Below, piece by piece: positions 10,278 to 22,014 of a stretch of 64,000 bases of DNA. The notes beneath the pieces were generated by a model. It saw only the letters and a list, made by a program, of their open reading frames with translations. It made no database searches and had not been told where the DNA came from. Within the stretch, counting starts at the first letter, position 1. Every line of letters begins with the position of its first letter. Location of the stretch: assembly GCA_030220185.1 (NCBI GenBank), contig JASPKZ010000420.1:726501-790500 (forward strand), given 5' to 3'. The position numbers and the translations under genes were made by a program. The stretch is from Diploptera punctata. Taxonomy: Eukaryota > Arthropoda > Insecta > Blattodea > Blaberidae.

Positions 10278-10617
10278 CCATCCATAGTAATTCTGCCCGA
10301 AGGCAGGTCCTTCACTGCAATCATAGCATTTTCATGCTATGCTTGCAGCTTTACTAGGGTATTGTGTAGGTGTGGTAGCTTCCCGTTGTTTTCCACACCT
10401 GTGAAGGATAATGATGATAATGATAAGGATGTTGATGATGATGATGGCCATATGATTTCGGGGACCGTTTGGGCCTGAACGTTTTCCTGACATTCGTCTT
10501 ACAGGTGAGGAAAAACCCCGATAAAAACCTCACCCAGAAAAACTGCCCGGACCGGGGATAGAACACGGGCCCGCTCGTGACAAGGCAGCAGGCTACCTCG
10601 AGACCACAGCTGTGGAC
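10278..10617 (-). repeat. tRNA-derived SINE (family A), with 11-bp TSD
   Basis: Minus-strand order: degenerate box A, box B near GTTCTATCCCC, CTGGGTGAGGTTTTTATCGG, CTGTAAGACRAATGTCAGG, a (CAT)n-rich middle, CACAGGTGTGGAAA, and the tail AAGGACCTGCCTTCGGGC...GGATGGA. It is flanked by the direct repeat ACATAGAATAT (10267-10277 and 10618-10628), a target-site duplication from LINE-driven integration. Other copies here: 14382, 24056, 26820, 31281, 36829, 47360, 47976, 49865 and 58526. Confidence 0.88.
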
Positions 10618-10628
10618 ACATAGAATAT

Positions 10629-11049
10629 AATAAAATTAAAATGATCAAAAATAAAGTAAGTAGCTTCCTAGATGATTATTACTGGAATGCTCTATTTAGT
10701 TGTTATGCAGTCAAGTACATAGAAATGTGATATGGAAAATGCTATTTTCAAGGCAAACGTAATCAGAAGTGCTCTCATATTACTGAACTATGACTTATAT
10801 ATGACATGTAAAAGCATCTACCAACGCTGATTGTTAGAACGTGTAAACATAGATGACCTTAAAATATTCACGAACGACTCATTTGTTTTATACCGATTGA
10901 ACCGAATTATTTTGTGAATATTACACATCAGTACTTACAATTCAAAATTAAGTAATGAATTCTACTGTAACACGAATCGGGGAATTTACAAATTGCCCTA
11001 TAAAAACAAAACACTGCAGTTATAATGCTACAGGTAACTCATTTGTTAC
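10629..11049. other. No recognisable feature
   Basis: AT-rich; no frame or repeat that I recognise. Confidence 0.3.
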
Positions 11050-11678
11050 GACTATTTAACTCATGTCGCAAATGGTAGTCAATGACCAATCACGTTTCAA
11101 TGAATTATGTTTTACACCAATGACAGTCGTGTTTCACCTCGCTCTTTATCGATATCTCTTTATCAGCTCCTGCTTTTGTGAAAAAGAAAGCTCCTCCTTT
11201 TTTAATATTCTGAACAGGTTAGACCATTATTTTTCTCCAATAAATACATTGAATATAGCAAATAATAAATAGATTCAATGATTTTACTGAGTTGTTTATT
11301 CAAAATATAAATGATTAACCTATAATGTTGATTATAATAGTGTGATGTGTTTCATTATTTCTCAACTAGAGTGCATTCTTACAATATTGCGACCCTATTT
11401 GGCAATAAATAATATGATCGAGTTGCAGTGAATATACATAACCCCACATTTCTAATTTGTTTTCAAATATCGCCGTTTACATTAACTATATACATATTTT
11501 AAAACACCGGTAACTATATTCAAATAATTATTTTTTAGTAAAGAGGTTAATTTTATTCGTTAAATAGTCCTAACAAATGCCACTCTTGATTTCCAAATTC
11601 TCTAGATAAATTCACTCCTCACTTCGTAAGTCGTGAATTTATCGATAATTTGGAAATCACTCGTGGCATTACTTATGA
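11050..11678 (-). mobile_element. Unassigned hairpin-ended repeat, copy 1 (about 630 bp)
   Basis: In plus-equivalent orientation the element begins TCATAAGTAATGCCACGAG, has an imperfect palindrome of about 100 bp (GATTTCCAAATTATCGATAA mirrored as TTATCTAGATAATTTGGAAA), and ends near GAGTTAAATAGTC. Three other copies start and end the same way (40153, 43321, 50914), so these are probably true termini. It has no coding capacity and no TIRs at the extreme ends. Confidence 0.7.
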
Positions 11679-11744
11679 TAAAGTGAATGAGCGATGAACT
11701 ATGAGCATTCAATCTCCAAATTAAGCTTAGCGACCCCGAAAATT

Positions 11745-12690
11745 ATAGATTCGTCATTAATTTCAAACATTCTTATCATTTTATTTTCCACCCTTGCTCA
11801 CTCCCTCATCATCCTTGGGGGTGCTAGGTATCGATCGTAGGCTAATAAATATGTCACTAATTTCAAAAATTCTTATCATTTTATTTTCCACCCTTGCTCA
11901 CTCCCTCATCATCCTTGGTGGTGCTAGGTATCGAGCGTAGGCTAATAAATATGTCACTAATTTCAAAAATTCTTATCATTTTATTTTCCACCCTTGCTCA
12001 CTCCCTCATCATCCTTGGGGGTGCTAGGTATCGATCGTAGGCTAATAAATATGTCACTAATTAAAAAAATTCTTATCATTTTATTTTCCACCCTTGCTCA
12101 CTCCCTCATCATCCTTGGTGGTGCTAGGTATCGAGCGTAGGCTAATAAATATATCATCAGAACTGTCACCAAGAGCTAGGCGACACCAGAGATTATGGAC
12201 CAGACACTAATTTTGATCATTTTTGTCACTTTATTTTCCACCCTTTCTCACCTCTTCACCACCTTTATGAGTGCTAGGGGTCAATCGTGGACTTATATGT
12301 CATCAAGACTGTCATCAATAGCTTTAGACTATGGAGTGGACACTAATTTCGATCACCCTTGTCATTTTATCTTCCACCCCTTCTCATTACCTGACCACAC
12401 TTAGTAGTGCTCGGGGCCAAATGCGGGCTTAAATGTCATCAGGACTGTGACCAAGATTTTATCGCGCTCAAAAACAGCAGATTTGGCAACAATCTGGGCC
12501 ACTCTTGCCATTTTTCACCCCTTCTCACCTCCTCACCATTTTTAGGAGTTATAGGCGTCATCTTGGATTTAAATGTAATCAGCATTGTGACCAAGACCTT
12601 AGCGACCCCAAAAACAATGGATTCGGAACTAATCTCGGTCACTTTTGTCATTTTATTTTTCACCTCTTCTCATCCTTGAACTGTGCACGT
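11745..12690. repeat. Decayed satellite of about 140 bp, with a 100-bp short form
   Basis: At 11751-12150 four units repeat with an exact 100-bp spacing (ATGTCACTAA at 11851, 11951 and 12051), alternating GGGGGTGCTAGG and GGTGGTGCTAGG variants. From 12151 the units lengthen to 136-146 bp by including an ACTGTCACCAAGAGCTAGGC-type segment, so the 100-bp units look like a deletion form that then duplicated. The same repeat resumes at 14697-15062. Confidence 0.8.
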
Positions 12691-12699
12691 ATGTACTTT

Positions 12700-13299
12700 G
12701 AGAACGCTCTCTATTTTTCTACTCGTATAATTATGTTACCCATATCCTGGTCCCCTCCTTGTTATTCTCCCTCCGGTAACTTTTACGTCATCGCATGCAC
12801 GGATCTACGCTTACCTTACCTTATGAATAAGTAACATATTTCGTAAGATTTGATTTTCAGTAGGCAGTGGGAGTCAACCCGACCCTCAAGATCATGTATT
12901 ATTTGTTTTTAATATATTTGCTATGCAGAATAAGAAGCAAATAAATTGGAGGGAATGTTGAATGTACGCTATGTCCTGAGTCAATTGTATTTGTATCTTT
13001 ATTTATTTCATCGTTATTTTCATGAGTGTTTAATGTATAGATTTGTTTGTTTGTTTGTTTGTTTGCATTAATTTAAATGTCACAGCATTTTATTATTTAT
13101 GTAATTATGTATTTTCAGTTTCTCTTTAATTGTTCAATTATATACTATTTCTAATCTAAGACATGCTGATTGAGATTAAACTTCGCTATATACCCTTGGA
13201 ACTTGTTTGATTAGTGTGTATATAGCTAACCCGATGCTTACTTGATGATATACGTAACCCTGGACTCAGTTACGAATTCCACAAGTCATTTTAAATGGG

Positions 13300-13335
<36 letters not shown>
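12700..13335. other. Non-coding, with (GTTT)n and (TA)n tracts
   Basis: No gene seen. A (GTTT)n run lies at 13043-13066 and a (TA)n run at 13302-13332, the latter next to the LINE fragment that begins at 13340. Confidence 0.5.
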
Positions 13336-13339
13336 TTAT

Positions 13340-14110
13340 CATCATCATCCTGCCAGGTATTAGTCCTAGAAGAACTGTTATGGCCTGAGAAAGCGATTTT
13401 CTTGCCATCTTTTCATAGGTCGACCAAGTGATCGTTTCCCATTTGGACAGTAGTTCATTATTGCCTTGGGGATCCTGGATCTAGCCATTTTTGAGACATG
13501 TTCCTTCCAGTTTAGCTGATATCTGGAGATGTAGTCCAGTTTTGGTGACACATTAAGTTCTTGAAGGATTTCTACATTTTTCTTTCGATCCCATTTGGTG
13601 TAGCCAGCTATTCAGTGCATAAATTTCATCTCACAAGCTGTTAGTCTGCTTTCATCTCTCGTCCTTACAGTCCACGCTTCACTCCCATAACATAGGACTG
13701 GTTCCAGCCATTATTTGATAAAGACGAGTACGAGTTGATTTTTGCACTAATGAAGGTTTTAAAACTCTATTAATGATTCCCATTGATTTGTTGAATTTCA
13801 CAATTTTCTCTGATAAATCCAAATTTTCAACAAAATAGAGTTTATATCCCAAATAAGTAAACTCATTAACTCTCTCTAACATTTTGTTATTTAAACAAAA
13901 AATGGTTGGTATTGGGGATTTTCCACAAAATGCAATTGTTTTAGTTTTATTGGTAGATATTTCCATTGAATATTTCTGGGCTATCAAATTTAAATTATGT
14001 ACTGACCATTGTAAATCATCTTCAGATGTTGCTAGTAAAACAAGATCATCTGCAAACATTATTATATCTAATTTTAAATTTCTATTGATAGTGATACTTC
14101 CACGTTTTGC
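13340..14110 (-). mobile_element. LINE fragment including the RT FADD box
   Basis: The minus strand gives KRGSITINRN...DIIMFADDLVLLATSEDDLQ...YSMEISTNKTKTIAFCG...NEFTYLGYKL...SLVQKSTRTRLYQI, followed after a frameshift near 13690 by CYGSEAWTVRT...TACEMKF...HVSKMARSRIPKA...GKRSLGRPMKRW. FADD is the catalytic motif of the RT palm; the fingers are missing. It is more complete than most LINE pieces here, but frameshifted and truncated. Confidence 0.85.
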
Positions 14111-14149
14111 TTCTCTATATATACATATTTATTTATTTATTTATTTAAG

Positions 14150-14330
14150 AATTGTTCCTGTTATTTACACAGGTATCCTCAACCAAAATATACATTTTCT
14201 TTCTTCCACATTTCCTTGTCTTGAGTGTCTGCTTCTGTCATATTTCTCTTCTTCATGCTGTCTTCAATTCCCTTCATCCATGTTGGTTTTGTTCTACCAC
14301 GTTTGACTTTTCCCAGAGGTATCCATTTCA
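14150..14330 (-). mobile_element. LINE C-terminal fragment, different family
   Basis: Reads MKWIPLGKVKRGRTKPTWMK, then IEDSMKKRNMTEADTQDKEM: the (R)GRxxxxWxxxI...RNLTExDxxDxxxW pattern of a LINE ORF2 C-terminus. A (TTTA)n tract (14130-14145) separates it from the FADD-bearing fragment. Confidence 0.65.
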
Positions 14331-14332
14331 TA

Positions 14333-14379
<47 letters not shown>

Positions 14380-14381
14380 GT

Positions 14382-14588
14382 CCAGCGCTGTGGTCTTTAG
14401 GTAGCGTGCTGCCTTGTCACGGTTCGATCCCCGGTCGGGACAGTTTTTTCTGGGTGAGGTTTTTATCGGGGTTTTTCCTCACCTGTAAGACAAATGTCAG
14501 GACAACTTTAAGGCCCGAACGGTCCCCGAAATCATATGACCATCATCATCATCCTTCACCGGTGTGGAAAGCAACGGGAAGCTGGATT
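14382..14588 (+). repeat. SINE family A, 3'-truncated
   Basis: Head AGCGCTGTGGTCTTTAGGTAG, box B GGTTCGATCCCCGG, CTGGGTGAGGTTTTTATCGG, then (CATCAT)n and GTGTGGAAAGCAACGGGAAG, where it stops. The tail is replaced by ATTATTATTA. A (TTA)n tract at 14335-14378 precedes it. Confidence 0.8.
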
Positions 14589-14696
14589 ATTATTATTAAT
14601 GGAAGGCAGAATAGAAGCGATAATAAAAAAAAGAATCAAAATGAATAGAAAAAGATAACGAAACTGACTACACCATCATAAAAAATAAGTAAGAGA

Positions 14697-15062
14697 GTGC
14701 ACTTCCTCTCTTTAGAGTTGCTAGGGGTCAACGTGGGCTTTAATGTCATCAGGCTTGTTCCCACGATCTTATAGCGAACCCAAAAATGATGGATTTAGCA
14801 CTAATCTCGTTCACTCTTGTCAATTTATACTTCACCCCTTCTTACCCTCCACCACCTTAACGATGCTAAGAGTCAAACTTTGACATAAATATCATCAAGT
14901 CTGTGATGAAGGCGATCCAGGAATCTTTGGATTCGGTACTAACCTCAGTAACTTTTGATTTTTATTTTTCACTCTTTCTCATCCCTTTAACAGGTGTCAG
15001 GGGTCAATATTGGGCTTAAATACCTTCCACACTGTCACTAATTAATTACGCTATCCCGAATT
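14697..15062. repeat. Second block of the 140-bp satellite
   Basis: Shares CTAGGGGTCAA, ATGTCATCAGG, ATGGATTTAGCACTAATCTC and TTCACCCCTTCT with 12160-12690, in the same orientation. The two blocks are probably one array split by the LINE and SINE insertions at 12.7-14.6 kb. It runs directly into the 66-bp satellite. Confidence 0.75.
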
Positions 15063-15101
15063 CTATATTAATATCAGTCGTTTTCGACTATTTATACATT
15101 T

Positions 15102-17869
15102 AACTTATCCCACCACACTCCTCGGAGTAATATTATCTTATCCAAACAGTATACGTTATATTCCAGTATCTTATCCCACCACACTCCTCGGAGTAATATT
15201 ATCTTATCCAAACAGTATACGTTATATTCCAGTAACTTATCCAACCACACTCCTCGGAGTAATATTATCTTATCCAAACAGTATACGTTATATTCCAGTA
15301 ACTTATCCCACCACACTCCTCGGAGTAATATTATCTTATCCAAACAGTATACGTTATATTCCAGTAACTTATCCCACCACACTCCTCAGAGTAATATTAT
15401 CTTATCCAAACAGTATACGTTATATTCCAGTAACTTATCCCACCACACTCCTCGGAGTAATGTTATCTTATCCAAACAGTATACGTTATATTCCAGTAAC
15501 TTATCCCACCACACTCCTCGGAGTAATATTATCTTATCCAAACAGTATACGTTATATTTCAGTAACTTATCCCACCACACTCCTCGGAGTAATATTATCT
15601 TATCCAAACAGTATACGTTATATTCCAGTAACTTATCCCACCACACTCCTAGGAGTAATATTATCTTATCCAAACAGTATACGTTATATTCCAGTATCTT
15701 ATCCCACCACACTCCTAGGAGTAATATTATCTTATCCAAACAGTATACGTTATATTCCAGTAACTTATCCCACCACACTCCTCGGAGTAATGTTATCTTA
15801 TCCAAACAGTATACGTTATATTCCAGTAACTTATCCCACCACACTCCTCGGAGTAATATTATCTTATCCAAACAGTATACGTTATATTTCAGTAACTTAT
15901 CCCACCACACTCCTCGGAGTAATATTATCTTATCCAAACAGTATACGTTATATTCCAGTAACTTATCCCACCACACTCCTAGGAGTAATATTATCTTATC
16001 CAAACAGTATACGTTATATTCCAGTATCTTATCCCACCACACTCCTAGGAGTAATATTATCTTATCCAAACAGTATACGTTATATTCCAGTAACTTATCC
16101 CACCACACTCCTCGGAGTAATATTATCTTATCCAAACAGTATACGTTATATTCCAGTAAACTTATCCCACCACACTCCTCGGAGTAATATTATCTTATCC
16201 AAACAGTATACGTTATATTCCAGTAACTTATCCCACCACACTCCTCGGAGTAATATTATCTTATCCAAACAGTATACGTTATATTCCAGTAATTATCCCA
16301 CCACACTCCTCGGAGTAATGTTATCTTATCCAAACAGTATACGTTATATTCCAGTAACTTATCCCACCACACTCCTCGGAGTAATGTTATCTTATCCAAA
16401 CAGTATACGTTATATTCCAGTAACTTATCCCACCACACTCCTCGGAGTAATATTATCTTATCCAAACAGTATACGTTATATTCCAGTAACTTATCCCACC
16501 ACACTCCTAGGAGTAATATTATCTTATCCAAACAGTATACGTTATATTCCAGTAACTTATCCCACCACACTCCTCGGAGTAATATTATCTTATCCAAACA
16601 GTATACGTTATATTCCAGTAACTTATCCCACCACACTCCTCGGAGTAATATTATCTTATCCAAACAGTATACGTTATATTCCAGTAACTTATCCCACCAC
16701 ACTCCTCGGAGTAATGTTATCTTATCCAAACAGTATACGTTATATTCCAGTAACTTATCCCACCACACTCCTCGGAGTAATATTATCTTATCCAAACAGT
16801 ATACGTTATATTTCAGTAACTTATCCCACCACACTCCTCGGAGTAATATTATCTTATCCAAACAGTATACGTTATATTCCAGTAACTTATCCACCACACT
16901 CCTAGGAGTAATATTATCTTATCCAAACAGTATACGTTATATTCCAGTATCTTATCCCACCACACTCCTAGGAGTAATATTATCTTATCCAAACAGTATA
17001 CGTTATATTCCAGTAACTTATCCCACCACACTCCTCGGAGTAATATTATCTTATCCAAACAGTATACGTTATATTCCAGTAACTTATCCCACCACACTCC
17101 TCGGAGTAATATTATCTTATCCAAACAGTATACGTTATATTCCAGTAACTTATCCCACCACACTCCTCGGAGTAATATTATCTTATCCAAACAGTATACG
17201 TTTTATTCCAGTAACTTATCCCACCACACTCCTCGGAGTAATATTATCTTATCCAAACAGTATACGTTATATTCCAGTAACTTATCCCACCACACTCCTC
17301 GGAGTAATATTATCTTATCCAAACAGTATACGTTATATTCCAGTAACTTATCCCACCACACTCCTCGGAGTAATATTACCTTATCCAAACAGTATACGTT
17401 ATATTCCAGTAACTTATCCCACCACACTCCTCGGAGTAATATTATCTTATCCAAACAGTATACGTTATATTCCAGTAACTTATCCCACCACACTCCTCGG
17501 AGTAATATTATCTTATCCAAACAGTATACGTTATATTCCAGTAACTTATCCCACCACACTCCTCGGAGTAATATTATCTTATCCAAACAGTATACGTTAT
17601 ATTCCAGTAACTTATCCCACCACACTCCTCGGAGTAATATTATCTTATCCAAACAGTATACGTTATATTCCAGTAACTTATCCACCACACCTCGGAGTAA
17701 TATTATCTTATCCAAACAGTATACGTTATATTCCAGTAACTTATCCCACCACACTCCTCGGAGTAATATTATCTTATCCAAACACTATACGTTATATTCC
17801 AGTAACTTATCCCACCACACTCCTCGGAGTAATATTATCTTATTCAAACAGTATACGTTATATTCCAGA
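15102..17869. repeat. 66-bp satellite array (about 42 units) with 330-bp higher-order repeat
   Basis: The unit is 66 bp (TTATCCCACCACACTCC, TCGGAGTAATATTATC, TTATCCAAACAGTATACG and GTTATATTCCAGTAAC in order). Variant units (ATGTTATC, TTTCAGTAAC, CTAGGAGT, CAGTATCTT) recur in the same order at 15451 and 15781, exactly 330 bp apart, and again near 16704, so a five-unit higher-order repeat was duplicated. Occasional 1-3 bp indels occur at 16158, 16292, 16892 and 17682. Because 66 is a multiple of three, both strands stay open (up to 481 codons); this is a by-product of the period. Confidence 0.95.
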
Positions 17870-18129
17870 TTTGTACGTCATATTTGTACTGCTCCAGGCG
17901 TCCAGAGTTATACAAAGTCATATTTTATATTTCAATTACATCTTACTCTCCTTACAAGTACTGCGGATATTTTATCCTTAAAACCATTTTCATAGATTCT
18001 AAATCAAATGTCTACCAAGTTTGGTTTAAATTCCTTCAGGCGTTCCACTTATGCTTGCACGACACACATGTATTTATATATATATCTTTATATTAGGTAC
18101 GTATAATTCCTCTGTACGTGTGTTTGTCA

Positions 18130-18440
18130 CTGTAATCCTCCTAACGACTTAACCAATTTTGATGAAACATTTTACGTGTGTCTGATTGGGCCCATCAACC
18201 GTTTTGATTCACAATTGGACCCTCTAAAATCATTACATGTAGGAGGCCACCTGAAGTGAAAATTGAAAAATCGCTCTTGCGGTCATAATTTTCGATGTGT
18301 CACAACGAAACTCAGTATATCGTATTAAAATAAATTGAGGTAGGTATTCTCCAAAAATCGAAAACTGAGCGAAATCCAACAATTAGAATTGGAGGTTCAC
18401 TGAACTTCAAAATTAATAATTGCCTAAACGACTATAACGA
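18130..18440 (+). repeat. Dispersed repeat, copy 1
   Basis: Segment with CTAACGACTTAACCAATTTTGATGAAACAT and AAAAATCGCTCTTGCGGTC; a diverged second copy lies at 48345-48665 (AAAAATCGCTTTAGCGGCC, then shared GGTATTCT). No coding capacity. Element class unknown. Confidence 0.55.
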
Positions 18441-18603
18441 TTTTGATGATGATTGGTTTATATATTTTTTTATTTTTGTGTTTGAGGATCCCTGTTTGGT
18501 ACAGATTCACAATTACACTTAGTAGGTGGTGCTGCGATCGGGTTATAAGAATTTATTTTCACGTCAGGTGTGTAGTCATCTGCATTGTCGACAAATTACT
18601 CGC

Positions 18604-18738
18604 GACAACAATATTATGTCATCATGCACGATTCTAGCGCCACAACAGATAACAGTGCGGAGCTTTCTTGAGAACTTATCTAATAATATCTAATTACGTC
18701 TTAATTAGTGAATTTTATGGAAAAAGAAGTAATATATC
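18604..18738 (+). repeat. Direct repeat, left copy
   Basis: GTCTTAATTAGTGAATTTTATGG and about 110 bp before it recur at 18972-19093, about 367 bp downstream in the same orientation. It may be a remnant terminal repeat or a local duplication. Confidence 0.6.
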
Positions 18739-18971
18739 ACACAATAACGAAACGAAAAGAATGAAATGTTAAACTCAATGTTAAATGTCACTTATATAGT
18801 TTATCGATAATTCGAATATCGAGAAAATGTTTTCGCAACCCGTCAATAAGCAGGCAAGCAAACATTTGGCCATGGCGTATTATTTTATGGATAATAACTC
18901 ATAATAGCCATTTTTTTCTTTCAGTTCATTTATTACAAGATGATCGGGATAAGTAGATGGACATATTCGCC

Positions 18972-19093
18972 ATAACAACAATGTGATGTCATAATACACA
19001 ACAGATGACTGTGAGAGGTTTTCTTGCGAAGTTATTTAATTATATCTAATTATGTCTTAATTAGTGAATTTTATGGTAAAAAGTAACATATTT
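18972..19093 (+). repeat. Direct repeat, right copy
   Basis: Partner of 18604-18738, diverged by substitutions and small deletions (for example GTGCGGAGCTTTCTTGAG against GTGAGAGGTTTTCTTGCG). Confidence 0.6.
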
Positions 19094-19173
19094 TTATCGT
19101 CGGGCTATGACACGAGAATTGAAAGTTCCCGCTAGTTCGTGTATGTATATATGGTATGATAAGAAAAATAAAT

Positions 19174-19242
19174 GCCTGGACGGGATTCGAACCCGGATCT
19201 CTGAGTCTGTACCTCAGCGTGATATCCATTACACTACCAGGC
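19174..19242 (-). tRNA. tRNA-like sequence, third type
   Basis: Minus strand: acceptor GCCTGG/CCAGGC, box A-like GTAGTGTAATGG, a normal 5-bp anticodon stem CTGAG/CTCAG with loop GTACAGA (formal anticodon ACA), and box B GGTTCGAATCC. It is followed by ATTTATTTTTCTT. The D stem is poorly paired, so a SINE head or pseudo-tRNA is more likely than a working tRNA. Confidence 0.35.
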
Positions 19243-19367
19243 GAATCCAATTCAAACACTTATTTTTCTTATATATGTATTATACTCTCCATTATTACTA
19301 GATGTCGCGAGAACACTGTCTTCACTGCCATCTAGTAGCTGACTATATCAAGTAAGCAAATTAAAGA

Positions 19368-19403
<36 letters not shown>

Positions 19404-19448
19404 GTTATAACTATAATGTTTTTGACATTTGGCAATGAAGGCAAATAT

Positions 19449-19732
19449 GATATGAAAAGAAAAATGAATGCTTGAGTCGGGATTTCTACCCGAGTCTCTA
19501 AACTCGGTACATTTAGCGCTCTAACCAACTGAGCTACTCAAGTATTTCAACACAAACATACATTTTTCTTCTACCTCTTGTGTGAATTGAGAATACTACA
19601 TATATAAGAAAAATGTATGTTTGTGTTGTAATACTTGAGTATCTCAGTTGGTTAGAGCAATAAACGTACCGGGTTTAGAGACTCGCGTTCAAATCCCGAC
19701 TCAAGCATTCATTTTTATTTTCATATTATATA
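19449..19732. repeat. Head-to-head foldback of the second tRNA-like cassette
   Basis: Minus-strand tRNA-like core at 19470-19543 and plus-strand core at 19633-19706 (acceptor ACTTGAG/CTCAAGC, box B with GTTCAAATCC), inverted around the 5' flank CTACATATATAAG. 3' sides with T-runs face outwards, the same geometry as 115-543. The left copy has a damaged T loop (TAGAAATC on the minus strand). The mariner at 19735 begins immediately to the right. Confidence 0.8.
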
Positions 19733-20035
19733 TACAGAATGTCCCAAAATTAGACCGACAAACTTTGGGAGCTGATAGATAACAATATTTTAAACACTTT
19801 TGTTAAGATATGTTTCTTGCTGCGGTGCTTCGTTTAAGCGCTGGACAAGTTAATGTCATTACTGCCTCCCACCCATTTGGTTTAGATACGTAAATTACAT
19901 TTGTGTACAGTATGTATCTTTTAAAGGAAAAATACGAAAGAAACAAAACAAAGATGCTTCGATTCGTATAGCACACACGTTTACTTCCTGAGCTCATCGT
20001 TGTGTTTCCATGACACTGTGCGTTAGTTTGCTGGA

Positions 20036-20600
20036 ATGCCTGCTGCATACTACTTAATTTACAAAACGGAAAGGTACACGTGGACTGAGATAACGGACAT
20101 GCTATTGGTGTATGGAAAAGCTGGTTCGAGTCGTGCGGCTGTAAGGCTTTACCAAGAACAGTTCCGAAACCGAAGAGTTCCTCATCACACTATATTTGCG
20201 AGCATTGAACGTAGACTACGTGAAAGGGGCTCCTTGGATAGACGAGCAGAAGGTCAACGACGGCCACGTTCTGTACGGATTCCTGAGAACGAGGAAGATG
20301 TGTTGCGGTGCATTGAGAACAATCCTGCAGCTAGTACTCGCGCCACCGCTCGACAATTGCACCTAAGTCGTAGCACTGTGGGAAGAATTCTGCAGGAAAT
20401 TTTGTTGCACCCTTTTCATCTTGAAAAGGTCCACATAATGAGGCCTCAAGACTATCATCTGCGACAACAATTGCGTCAGTGGTATCTGGACAAAATTGAA
20501 AACGATGTACTGTTTGCATCCCATGTCATGTTCACAGATGAAGCATGTTTCACACTTGAACAGTTATGTAACACTAGAACGCCCAATCGTCTCAAATTAA
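20036..20600 (+). pseudogene. Mariner transposase, N-terminal half (broken)
   Basis: The frame starts MPAAYYLIYKTERYTWTEIT and carries two helix-turn-helix regions (GSSRAAVRLYQEQFRNR; STRATARQLHLSRSTVGRIL) and the first catalytic aspartate in MFTDEACFT (about residue 167). The frame runs to 20665, but everything after TTAA at 20597 belongs to the piggyBac-type insertion. The rest of the gene resumes after 21996. Inactive. Confidence 0.85.
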
Positions 20601-21992
20601 CCCAACTGGGGAATGGAAAGCGTATTTATTGTATTAAAAATGCAAATAGAACTACATTCTCCTAGGATTTTTCCTCAATTTAGGGGTTCTTTACTTTCAG
20701 AAAAAATATATATTAGTCTCCTGTAATTTTTAAATATATTAAACAATTTACTCTTAACGCCCAAATCGGGTAATTTCGAACCATATGTATGTAAGAGTTT
20801 AAAATTATGCTGTTAGTATTTTTTAATGTTAATTACTATTTATTTTTCTGTTTACTCATTCAACAATGTCACTTGATGCAAAAGTTTGTTAACATTGAAA
20901 AAAATTATTTGTTTTCAATTATTGACAACTGTAAAGATGACACTCGACCTACCAATGAGCGTGTTTCTGATCATGTGTGATGAAACTTATGGAGCCATAT
21001 TTGACAAAAGGCAGAAACATCACAACTTATAATTATTTCACATCCATGAACCTGGCCAAAAGTCTGAAAGCAAAGTCAACAAGCATCGTTGGCACAGTAA
21101 ATAGAATCAGGAGAGAGGTCCCATCCACCATCAAATCTCTCAAAGCTCCTTTCTATACTACCACCATACTGAAACATGATACGACCCTGACCGTATATCA
21201 AGGGAAGAAAGCTAAAAATGTGTTGGTAATGAGCTCTCTTCACCCAATAGTAAACATTGTCACCAATGAAAAGAAAACGCCTGAAACCGTGAGTTTCTAC
21301 AATGCAACCAAGTATGATGTGGATATTGTAGATAAAATGGCCAGGCAATATACAGTAAAGGTCTCAAGCAGACGATGACCTGTGCATACATTTTGCAATA
21401 GCCTGGACTTGGCAGTAATAAATGCAGTTGTAATATATAGATCAGTCACTGGCAAAAAATTACAAGAAAGAAATATATTCAACAATTTGCAGAAGAACTT
21501 CGCCTCGAACACTTGAAACGTCAATCACATACGACTCCGGACTATGATCAACCAAAACGACGGAGGTGTGAAGTGAACCAGTTATGTAAAAACAACAAAG
21601 TAATTCAAAATGTTCTATTTGCAATAAAATGGTGTGTGGTAAATGTACCAAAACATTTGGATACACGTGCGCCAATTGGGTTTGAGATTCTTGCGAAATG
21701 CATCAGTGTTGTAAGAACACTATTTTTTTCAGCTTGTAATAAATAATTTTCATTATGTTTTCGTGTGAAATTTGTAGTTTAAATTAAAACTTTTGTTAAA
21801 CTAAATAAAATAAAATAATTCTAAACATTTGCTTTCCAAAGTTGTTTGAATCAAATTTAATTTAATTTAATTTTAATATACTGTATCATTATCCACCTTA
21901 CCCATATGAATTATCAGTAGTTGTAACTCAGATAAGTATCCACAATCATGTATCCATAATTTGCTTATATTTTAATATTTTCATAGCATGGG
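20601..21992 (+). mobile_element. piggyBac-like element (1.4 kb) nested in the mariner
   Basis: Left boundary TTAA (20597-20600) followed by CCCAACTGGGG; right boundary GGG followed by TCAA (a one-base variant of TTAA) at 21993-21996. It contains the C-terminal half of a piggyBac transposase (next entry). The N-terminal half is missing, so it was deleted or decayed beyond recognition. Confidence 0.75.
20977..21720 (+). pseudogene. piggyBac transposase C-terminal remnant
   Basis: KGRNITTYNYFTSMNLAKSL, KKAKNVLVMSSLHP and NATKYDVDIVDKMARQYTVK match the IS4-type DDE domain end of piggyBac/PGBD4-like transposases (NYFTS; (G/Y)VDxVDxMxxxYT). After a stop and frame changes the cysteine-rich C-terminal domain is visible near 21609-21680 as CSICNKMVCGKC followed by TKTFGYTC. 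At least two frameshifts; N-terminus and first catalytic Asp absent. Confidence 0.8.
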
Positions 21993-22014
21993 TCAAATTG
22001 ACTAACTTTGGGCG

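Noticed and set aside
15386..17781. Long open frames (up to 481 codons) on both strands taken as repeat-rich proteins
   Set aside because: The 66-bp period is divisible by three, so any stop-free frame of the unit stays open. Both strands are equally open and no start context or flanking gene structure exists.
15102..17869. CRISPR-like array
   Set aside because: Whole 66-bp units repeat without unique spacers, in eukaryotic DNA; it is a satellite.
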